The translations under genes were made by a program, and so were the position numbers. This document shows positions 24,901-33,750 of a DNA stretch of 64,000 nt, piece after piece (positions within the stretch are counted from its first letter, which is position 1; each line of letters begins with the position of its first letter). The stretch comes from Manduca sexta (lineage: Eukaryota > Arthropoda > Insecta > Lepidoptera > Sphingidae): positions 11,044,609-11,108,608 of the forward strand of contig NC_051126.1 in NCBI RefSeq assembly GCF_014839805.1, in the 5' to 3' direction. The notes under the pieces are model-generated. The model was not told the DNA's origin. It made no database searches and worked only from the letters and a program-made list of their open reading frames with translations.

Positions 24901-25850
24901 ACAACCACTATCTAATAACCAAGTTAAGTGGCCAGACTGCTCAATATTATATATTTTACTTGAAGTTGAAACATTATTATTCTCAATAGTTGCAAGGAAA
25001 TTATTACCACCACTCTCATTACTGGATTTATTATTATAAGTTCTTCCTCTAATATTTCTTGAATTATAATATGATCCACGTTGATGTCCACGATTATTAT
25101 TAAATCTAATAAATCCATTTCCTCTACCACTGTTAACATTTCTGTGTCGACAATCTCTTTGCATGTGGCCAGGTTTTCCACAGGTAAAACATTTAAAGTT
25201 TTTATTAGGTGATGCAGAACTACTAGTGTGAGCTTTAAAACATTTGAGTTGTCGCGTGATGGTTCATTACATTTTTCAGGTTCTTTATCCAATGATTTTA
25301 ACATAATTTTACTTTTCAAATAATCTACAGTTCTGTCTTTTCTGGTAAAACGTCTATTAGATCTCCAATATGACTGTAATTACGAGGTAAGGCCTTTAAC
25401 ATATAATTTAATTTTTCTTGTTCACTTACCGTCGCGCCGGCTTGTTTTAACTGATTTATTGATTTCTCAAAGTCGTCAAAAATACACTTACTTGCGAATA
25501 GTTCGATAATTTTATTGCTTCTACATTGTTGCGACATATAATCTGTAGTGCCGATGATTTCTGCAGGTACATTTCATCAAATTTTGCCAATATTTTGCAT
25601 GCGGAATCTAAGTCGCATATATATTCGAGTTGCTTGTTGCTTATTGCACTATAAATGTAGTTCGTTGCCTGGATATCCATCTCTTCCCACTTTGCAACAT
25701 CATCCGAATCATTTTTGATTCGTATGGCAGCTTCTTTACATTTCTTAAACTCCAAAAACTTAAGTATACGTATTTTCCAGCTACTATAATCCGATCCGTC
25801 GAATATTGGAATAACTGCGTCATTGCATTTTAGTAAACGCCATTTTGCTT
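21971..25850 (-). pseudogene. Copia Gag-Pol polyprotein, frame-broken
   Basis: Domains in order on the minus strand: Gag (about 25850-25200) with zinc knuckle CFTCGKPGHMQRDC near 25190-25145; aspartic protease motif LLDSGCTDHI near 24930-24895; integrase with zinc-binding HRMLGH...CAIC and core motifs HTDLNGP, FIDDYSK and RCDNGKEY between 24510 and 24090; reverse transcriptase with WIYRKK and the catalytic YVDDLL near 22815-22795; RNase H with YVDADFAGD near 22310. The frame is broken at several places: near the Gag start, near 25322, between 25164 and 25319, near 24740, between 23666 and 23578, near 22736-22653 and near 22396. This copy therefore cannot make a full polyprotein as read. Several breaks lie in or beside A/T runs, so indel sequencing error is possible. 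Confidence 0.88.
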
Positions 25851-25920
25851 ATTGCATATATAGCACGTTTCCACTTTATTTGCGAAAATATCTTCTTTTC
25901 TTCTTTGTATTTGCAGGCAA

Positions 25921-25936
25921 CCACGCTCTGCTACCA
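25921..25936 (-). other. Copia primer-binding site (initiator tRNA-Met 3' end)
   Basis: On the element strand the 5' LTR is followed with no spacer by TGGTAGCAGAGCGTGG. Its first 12 bases are complementary to the 3' end of insect initiator tRNA-Met (GCUCUGCUACCA). Drosophila copia itself primes with an internal tRNA fragment, so this element uses the ordinary 3'-end mode. Confidence 0.8.
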
Positions 25937-26135
25937 TGTTAATAAAACCACTATGACGGATCACTGTTATTTAATTTGATATCTTAAACATAAACTTAAA
26001 GAACTACATTATTGTGGCTGCTCGCCGGCAGCCCGTGACAGGAAGAAGGAAGTGGAGGCGTGTTGCCACAAAAACAAATTAAATTACATATTAACAAATG
26101 TTACCCTAAACAAATATAAATGTACCCATTCAACA
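25937..26135 (-). repeat. Copia 5' LTR
   Basis: 199 bp, same sequence as 21482-21680. The right host flank begins 'ataagtagttg'. In the element's own sense this LTR drives transcription leftward, away from the SIAH-like gene. Confidence 0.95.
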
Positions 26136-26519
26136 ATAAGTAGTTGTTCAACAGCAGCGTTTCCGACGTAAGCGATAAAAAAGCAAGATTATCGCTATTT
26201 CCACACAAAAATATCAACAAAAGTGCTTTAATCTTTTTTTCAGTACATTTTTTATGCCGGGGTGGCAATAACTGCATCTCTCTTTATTGTAGTTTTATCA
26301 ATGTAAAATGTCAACCTAGACTAGAGGTTTGTAATACAAACTTTGTATCTCTCGATGGTCGTCTAAGTTATACAGACTTGCTGAAGCATTTAGATTTTTC
26401 ACGTAAGACCCAATATTATTTTATTAATTACTCTTAAACATCTGCGTAAAGCATCATATAGCTGCTGCACATTTATTATTTAAAAAAAAATTGTAAACGA
26501 ATTGACTGTCTTTTACAGA

Positions 26520-29016
26520 ATGACGGGCGCGGTGGATCTGCCTGAATGTCCAGTATGCCTGGAGACGATGTCGGCCCCGATCTTCCAATGCCAGTCCGGG
26601 CACAGTCTCTGCAACCAGTGCACCAGTAATCTTGTTCCGCCGATGTGTCCTATTTGCCGCCAGCATATGACGCAGATGAGGAACTGGCAACTTGAAGATA
26701 TTATTGCTAAGGTAAATTATTATATTATTGTGGGTAGTCCAAGGATGATTTGCCGGTTGGATAGTACGACCATTCCGCCTGTTATATTCAACGGCAATAT
26801 CATTCCTTGGAGCTCCAGTGTTGTAGATCTCGGTTTGCACATCGACTCCACCCTGAGCTGGAGACCCCAGGTAACATCTGTCTGCCAAAGAGTCACCGGT
26901 ACTCTTCGGACTCTATACCGCCTGAAGAACTTCCTCCCGCTCAAGACCAGGACTACGCTCGTGCAAGCCTTAATTCTCCCTGTAATCGACTATGGTGATG
27001 TATGCTATTTTGATCTAAATGCAGACCAACTCAACAAACTGGACCGTCTTCTAAATAACTGCATTCGATTCGTGTATAATCTCCGCAAATTTGATCACAT
27101 TTCTTCCTACCGTCTTGATCTAAAATGGCTACCTATACGCCAGCGCCGTTCTTTGCGGGCACTAACCACACTATTCTCTTTACTTAGCTCCCCTACTCCT
27201 CCTACTTACTTATCCTCTAACTTCCAATACCTCTGTAATAGCCACGATAGGAATCTCCGCTCTTCTAGCAATCTTCTCCTTAAATGTCCATCTCATAGCT
27301 CTAACTTCACTCACTCTGCTTTCGCTATCCAATCTATTCTTCTATGGAATTCACTCCCCCTCGAAATTAGAGCGGCTACTTCTCGGCTTGCCTTCAAAAG
27401 GAGAGTACGGCAGCTTTTGTTAAAAGAAGCAGAAGAGTTGTCACTTTAATTCTAAACTTTATATTATTAGTATATACGAGTACATATTATATATTTATGT
27501 ATTTATAATCTGTATTTTATGTATTTATAATATTACTTATATTATGTTTGTATTTAATATAGTTATACATTATAGTTACTTTTATGTATGTTTATGTATT
27601 ATTAAATATCCTTATGCACCTACCTTATTTATCTCTGCACCACCCTTAGGTTGACTGGGAGAGAATGCCTTTGGCATTAAGTCCGCCGATATACTTATTA
27701 TGTATATAAAGTGCAAATAAATAAATAAATAAATTATGTGGCTATTTTATTTAAAAAAAAATAGTCTGTAATAGAAGGACAATTCTTTCATCTTTGTAAA
27801 TTATCGCTTGCTTTAACAGTGAAGGAAAAAATCGTGAGGAAACCTGTATACATGAGAAGTTCACTATAGGGATTTCGAGGGCGTGTGAAGTCTCGTAGAC
27901 CAATCCGCACTAGGCCAGAGTGGTGAACTAAGGCCTAATCCCTCTCAGTAGTAGAGGAGGCCCGTGTCCAGCAGTGGGACGGTATATAATACAGGGCTGA
28001 TTATTATTATTATTATACTTTCAGGCCAAAGTGGCGTGTCCGAATAAGTCCGTGGGTTGCGTGTACACCATGCCCTCAACTGATGTGAATGATCATCTCA
28101 AGGAGTGTATATTCCGTGACATGGAATGTCCGCTTGGCAGTGTGTCTGGGAAATGCTCTTGGAGTGGTAAGTATAATCTAGAATAACTATATATTAAGAA
28201 AATTTACTATCTACCTGATCGAGCCGATTTCGTACCACCCTATGATTCCTAGTACTTTTTATAGCATTGTTACTTACGACGCCTCCGAGATTAGACTTCA
28301 GGCCGACTATAAAATTGATATTGATTGTACACTGATGATTATCGAGATAGAACTGAAGCTAATCAAAAATAATGTTGCACTGATAATATTTTCATTGATA
28401 ACCTTGTTGTCACGCAGGAAAATTGAAGGATATTATGGATCACTTCCAAGAACGCCACCAGAAAAATTGTAACGTTAGTTCCGACACCCCAGTGAATCTT
28501 GATAACATTGAACTTAAAGAAGACGAGCGCTTTTTATACTTGGTGGCGCAGCAAAAGATGCTATTTATCATAACCGTGAAGTTAGACACATTGCAAAAGA
28601 TGGCCTTTTGGATTGTCCAGCACATCGGAAGCAAATCCGTGGCTAGGCAGCATATATACGAAATTCATTTGACCAGCAATTTGGACGAGCGGCGGAAACT
28701 AGTCTTCTGTGACCATTGCTTCAATGACGCGATTAAGGCGGACGAAGTGTTCCGTCAGGGGAAATGCGCTGTTGTGCCGTTTGAAGCTCTCAAGCATTTC
28801 ATAAAGGATAAAAAAATTACGTTCAAGTTCTTCATTAAAAGGCTTCCGGTGGCTAATAAGAAAAAAGTCGATAATGGTAAAGATGCTAAGCCAAATGATA
28901 ATAAACAGAATCCAGCTCCCAAAGGTCCTGGACCTAAAAAGGGACCAAAGGACGCCACGGGACCTCCCAAACCTGGTCCCGGCGGAAAGCCGAAGCAAAA
29001 TAAGGCTAATGCATAA
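26520..29016 (+). CDS. SINA/SIAH-family RING E3 ubiquitin ligase
   Basis: A RING-type E3 that would transfer ubiquitin from an E2 to substrates held by its SINA (TRAF-like) domain. Three coding exons, 26520-26711, 28025-28166 and 28418-29016, join to 933 nt (310 residues). The RING (C10-x2-C13, C24, H28, C31, C34, C43-x2-C46) is followed by the two SINA zinc fingers (C...C...H...C in CPNKSVGC/DHLKEC, and CPLGSVSGKC/HFQERH) and the substrate-binding fold to about residue 257. A final ~50 residues rich in Lys, Pro and Gly are not part of typical SIAH proteins. The start is the ATG two bases after an acceptor (ttttacag at 26511-26518), so at least one 5' untranslated exon lies upstream. Intron 1 contains a LINE and a SINE. 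Many Lepidoptera carry several SIAH-like paralogues, so orthology to sina or Siah1 is not assured. A candidate AATAAA lies near 29499. Confidence 0.92.
26721..27729 (+). mobile_element. 5'-truncated non-LTR retrotransposon (CR1/Jockey-like) in SIAH-like intron 1
   Basis: It encodes the C-terminal ~240 residues of a LINE ORF2, including the downstream-of-RT blocks GSPRMICRL, SSVVDLGLHIDSTLSW, PVIDYGDVCYFDLN, RLLNNCIRFVYNLRK and SILLWNSLPLEIR, ending at 27449. A 3' tail with 'ttgactgggagagaatgcc' and an (AAAT)n end follows. The direct repeat TAAATTAT at 26713-26720 and 27730-27737 is the likely target duplication. The reverse transcriptase catalytic core itself is missing. The frame has no stop, so the insertion looks fairly young. 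Confidence 0.85.
27776..28015 (+). repeat. SINE family A in SIAH-like intron 1
   Basis: Body-only copy from 'ttgtaaattatcgcttgc' to 'tacagggctgattattatt'. It ends about 10 bases before the acceptor of exon 28025-28166. Its ATT-rich 3' tail therefore adjoins the polypyrimidine region of that acceptor (tactttcag). Confidence 0.78.
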
Positions 29017-31092
29017 AGTCTGACTATTTGTTTTTTCTAACAATATTGATTGTTTATTACCATATATTAGCTATAAGAAAATATGGGATAATTTTCGAAA
29101 TTACTAAGAAAACAATTTGATTTTTTTTCCATATTCAAATACGTACATAAAATAATTTAATTGCAACTTCTTTTTTCTGCATTCATTGACAAAACAACTA
29201 CGTTTTATTTTTGATCTTAGACAGATTTAAAACAGGGACTAATTTTTACATTTACATATTGCAATCATGGCAGCATGGCTTTGGTTGCCATATATTCCTA
29301 GTTAAATAAGTAAATTATTCTCTCTGATTTTATAATGAATTTGTTTTTCACATACCTTTTGCACTCTCTCTGCTCTTATAATACTTATGTCATCAGTGAA
29401 TAATTTTTGTGCAGGTTGCTAAAATCTTTTTTTTTTTAATTATTTCAAACAGTTGCCTATTTAAAGTAAATTTTTATTTGTTTAATTTTTGTGAGGAAAA
29501 TAAAATTTGCAAACCATCTAAAAATGCCAAAAAAAAACTTTTTCTATCTAATGGCAAATGAGAATCCTGGAAAACTAGGCAATCCTGTAAAGCTTTGCCA
29601 AATATAACAATTTAAGTAAAAACTGGGACTCTATAAATAAATCTGTCCTCATACACAACGTAGTTTAGGCATTTATAAAAGTTGATATCTTCAACGGTCA
29701 CGAATGTAAGAAAAATTAAGATGTATAATACCTACGTATAATTGTGTAGGTGCTTATATATATATATATATATATGTGGCTTCATAGTAGGTACCAAAGT
29801 ACGTAAATTCTTTATCACAATATACAATCAATGTTAAAATATTATTATGTATAGATAAGTAATACTTTTATGTGGATTGATCATCCAAAACCAGTGTCAG
29901 ATGTATCTACAGCCTTTAATCTCCTGGCCATTTCTCTGACACGTTGAGATAGAGGAAGGCATCGCAATAGGATAATTCCTTCCTTTAATGCACACACAAT
30001 GTTATTGGGCTTCTGGTATCGAGCGAAGTGGGTTAAAAGAAAATATAGATCCTTTCCTTTAACAATCGGTTACAGTCTACTTGTAAAAGGCAGAAGTAGT
30101 AACTCTACCGATGACTCGAAAATTCTACTATAAAAGTAGTCAGCAGTCCTTTAATATTTATAAGTGCATTAAGCCGGCTCCAGAGCAGTGTGATATGGCT
30201 CTCGTCCAAATCATGAGTATCTGGGGAACATAATCACAACAAACCTGAGCACGATATTATCGCAGTCAACATAATGGATACACACTAATGTATTTACATA
30301 TATATGTAGATTAATATCCATTTGTGAGGTTTTTATGTGAGTATGGTGTCGGAAAGTGAATTCCTATGTGATGCCATTGTGTAAAGCCTCAATATATCTC
30401 TCCACACAAAATCAGTTAGGTTGGAAACAAATTGGGCGCACTTCATTGACCATGGGCGTAGTTAGGCATTTTGATAGGGCCTGGATGCTACCGAAAAAAT
30501 ATAAGTCCTCATAGTGCGGCATTGTGCTTTATCCTCTTCCTGTGAATGTAAACGCGGAGGGGATTATGGTTAGATATTATTATCACTTCTTTGCCGATTC
30601 TATGTGGTACGCTACAACAAAAAGGTGATGTTTTCATTCACCAGGGGCAAATCCAGTATCCTAACACGCGATGCGTACGCTCAAGAAATTTGTAGCAACT
30701 TCACTTACCATAATTAACTTTACTCCAGAGAAATTCTGTAAAAAATTTGTTTCTGAAGTGAAGATATTTGGAAAGTGTCAAGCTACAGTCAATTGTAGAA
30801 GCCCTTATAATTTGGTTCTTCCTCTTGCCACTAATCAATAACGTGGCTTGTAACTGATTTGTTATTTGCTTCTTTATTTTAACTAAATATATAAGTATTT
30901 TAAAACATTTATTAGTTATTATTAAGTACTAAGTAGGTAGGTATATCAATCTTTATTACCGTGGTGTTAAGTTTTTTTATTGTATAAACAAATCCTAAAA
31001 AGTATTTAATTACAATGGACCGTATAATATGAAGGCGATGTATTAGCGCAACACACTATCACAAGCATATTCGAAATCAAGACTTGCCTGCA
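29017..31092. other. Intergenic DNA right of the SIAH-like gene
   Basis: No exon or RNA gene recognised. A (TA)n microsatellite lies at about 29755-29775. The phrase 'ccatgggcgtagttaggcat' at about 30457 resembles the ends of hAT-type elements, but no matching partner was found. Confidence 0.4.
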
Positions 31093-31699
31093 TGACGTAA
31101 TCATCCCCTTTTTTTTTTTTGGTTTCGCGGAGAAAGTCCCTTATTACTACCGCCCAGCCTGCGTGGGGGTGACTGAGCGGTTATGCTGGGGTAACCGTGC
31201 CTTGCGGCCCGGCGCTGAGCCGCCCGGATTTGATGGCGACCTTCGGGCGACCGCCAGGCCGAGTCCCTAACCCTATATACAACTTAATCTATGCACGGCC
31301 TACCAGCTAAAACTCCGCGGTGGCCCTCTTCGGCGCATTAGGGACGGCCGCGGGCTTCCTCTGACGTTGAAGTGTCTAGTCTGCGACCGCAGCCGCCCCT
31401 GCGCGGTGCCGCCTTGCGGCCCGTCTCCTATTTGGGGGGGGGGGGGCTCAGAAGCCCCCGCGCACCGAAGGACGCCCTCGGCGTCTACGGCAGCGTGAGG
31501 CCAACTACACACTGCCGTCCATCCCGGGGGTCAACCGACAAATGTGCAAAGATGCACAGAAATGCACTAGGGCGAATAGCCCCCTGCTGCCCGCCGACGA
31601 CCCCCTTCGTGGCCCCTATTAGTCGCCTCTTACGACAGGCAGGGGATACCGTGGTGGAATTCTCCAAACGCCCCCATTCCACAGGGCGGGAGACGCCGG

Positions 31700-31984
31700 T
31701 CAGTCGTCCACCCGGCGCCTCCTTCGTCTCCTATGACGGCGGGAGGGATCGGCCCGTTCCCGATCCCTCTCGGCACTCTCCTTCTGCGAGAGGACCACCT
31801 CGCAGAAGTGGGCCACTGCACGCCAGGCCTCCCGACTGCCGACCATGGAAGCGACCACGGCCGGCAGCGAGAGATCTCCTCCGACGACTGAAACGAGAGC
31901 GCTGCGCTCCTCGTCCCAGGCTGGGCAGGACTCCAACGTGTGTTGGGCCATATCCTGCGGGCAGTTGTCACAATGGTGACACAC
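31700..31984 (-). pseudogene. R1-clade ORF2 C-terminal fragment with zinc finger
   Basis: The frame contains the zinc-finger block MCHHCDNCPQDMAQHTLESC followed by PAWDEERSALV and ends in an arginine run (RRHRRRRRRRVDD). This CCHC-type finger after the reverse transcriptase is characteristic of R1-clade ORF2 proteins. Only the last ~95 residues survive, so no activity is expected. Confidence 0.82.
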
Positions 31985-31990
31985 GGCGCT

Positions 31991-32046
31991 TACTTCCTTT
32001 CGTACTATTTCACACAGGTACTTCCTTTCGTATTATTTCACATAGG
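31991..32046. repeat. 28-bp tandem duplication at the LINE 5' junction
   Basis: Two units, 31991-32018 and 32019-32046 ('tacttcctttcgtactattt...acagg'), differ at two positions. The second unit ends where the target duplication begins. Confidence 0.75.
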
Positions 32047-32062
32047 TGACGTAATCATCCCC

Positions 32063-33750
32063 TGGGGAATATGGGGTGTGTAATATTAAAATAAATACCT
32101 CTTAATTATATATTATAGGTAACTACGTACTATAACCCGCGGTAGTAAAAAATTTATATGTACTAAAGTTAAGTAAGTTGTAGTAAAAATACAACTATCT
32201 ACGTCGTAGTTTAAATGGTATATTTATCGGGTTGCCGATTTTTATATGATAAACACAGCACTAGATTTAATAAATAAATGATACTGCTTATAATTATTTG
32301 TGTTTTATTGGTATTCCCACATATTTTATCACCATGATAGCATCAAGCTCTTCTCCCTTTCCAAGGGTAGGCGGAGATGAAATGCATTCGCATGTCGCCG
32401 GAATAAAACCGAAATGATTTCTGAACTCAGTAATTTTATAACCAACTTGGAAAATACTTTTTTAGAAATTTGCGTTGGGTTTGTTGACACCCTATAACTG
32501 GTAGCCAGTATATTGGCAATGTTCAATATTTGTTCGGTTTATGTAAGTAATGGTTTAATTTTTTGTTAAACATGTTTTGAATTCCCTTTAGCCGAACTAT
32601 CGGAAAGAATATACAGTATGTAAGGGTAGTCGAGGGAAAGAAAGAAAGGTGCTTGTTGTCTTGTGTTCTTTAAGAAAGGTGCCACTGTTCGAATATTGTC
32701 CCAAATACATAATATACTACTCAAAACCTATAATAAATTATATTTTTTTTCCGGTAATTTTAGGGCCTAGGTATGTTTGCCTGTTCCAAGACAAGCTTGA
32801 AGTATGATGGGAAAACGGATGGTCATATTCACATGTAGCGACCGATAAGATAGATCAAACAAATAACTAGCAAAAGGGTACCCACACGCTGGGAAGCTGC
32901 CTTTATTTCAGGTTTACTCTATTATTTACTTACTTAAATTCTTTCGAGGTTTATATTGGGTTTGAAAAAACTGTCCCTAATTGTTAATCCCGTATTATAC
33001 ACAATAATTAGGCATTTCCGAATCTACTTTTACTCATTAACAATTATGGCTTGGCCTCATAAAATAATTGATGTGTGTGATTCTGAATTGGGTACCAAAT
33101 CGTTAGTTCCCTACTGTTATGAGCAGGCACAGTTATTACCAAATAGTCATGGACGTAGATACAAACTATACTCATTTATCTTCGTCTTCACGACGTGTTT
33201 ATATAATATGTAAGTATATTGCACGGGTGCCGTTATAGCACCTATTGCATTGGTATTTGTTGCGCCTCATCACTTGTATTGCTTGTGTAAATTACAAGCG
33301 GCGCGTAAAAACCGCGTAGTACACATGCTAATATTGTATTGATTAATAAATGTACGATGTGCATAAGTATATGAAACCGAACCGGCCATTAACGTATCTT
33401 ATTTACGGTTTTATAAATTTGCAAAGTTTTATCATTTTTTTTTGAGATATAAGATGTATTTTTAGTCGTACCTTATTTTAACATTCGGGAGTTCACGCTT
33501 ACACGTAGCTAATAATAAAATATAGTACTTATATCGGTATTTGGTGAAATTGTACACAGGTAGCTATGCATTTAAGTTATGCATTTAAGCTTGTTCCAAA
33601 TGTAGTCAGACTGGTTAGCAATAAAGGCAGATGGAAGTAAGGGAAAAGCCAGTTCAATAACTAACTATACCAATGCGGCAACTGGCAAGAATCCAGTAAC
33701 CAGTGTAGATGGCGCAGTTTTCTTGCTTTACACTAAATATACTACGTGTC
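32063..33750. other. Intergenic DNA, no gene seen
   Basis: AT-rich with no convincing exon, RNA gene or complete repeat. The longest open frame (32956-33213, 85 codons) has no recognisable motif. Confidence 0.4.

Larger units (their letters stand above)
21482..26135 (-). mobile_element. Ty1/Copia LTR retrotransposon
   Basis: A 4654-bp element in reverse orientation. Two 199-bp LTRs start with TG and end with CA and appear identical base for base. The 5' LTR is at 25937-26135, followed directly by a primer-binding site and then Gag, protease, integrase, reverse transcriptase and RNase H in the Copia order, then a purine-rich tract and the 3' LTR at 21482-21680. The left host flank is lost in the N gap, so the target duplication cannot be tested. 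It sits about 385 bp upstream of the SIAH-like coding start. Confidence 0.95.
31093..32062 (-). mobile_element. R1-clade non-LTR retrotransposon, 5'-truncated, with 16-bp target duplication
   Basis: The direct repeat TGACGTAATCATCCCC flanks it exactly (31093-31108 and 32047-32062). Inside, the plus strand begins with a run of T at 31109, which is the poly(A) tail of a minus-strand LINE. The other end carries the ORF2 C-terminus. The GC-rich interior contrasts with the AT-rich host. R1-clade elements include site-specific rDNA and telomere inserters; this copy is in unique DNA. Confidence 0.85.

Noticed and set aside
29755..29775. TA repeat as a regulatory element
   Set aside because: It is a plain microsatellite with no neighbouring gene start.
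31372..32049. A 225-codon plus-strand frame over the R1-clade LINE
   Set aside because: It is the antisense of a GC-rich LINE. The minus strand carries the recognisable zinc finger and the poly(A) tail orientation.
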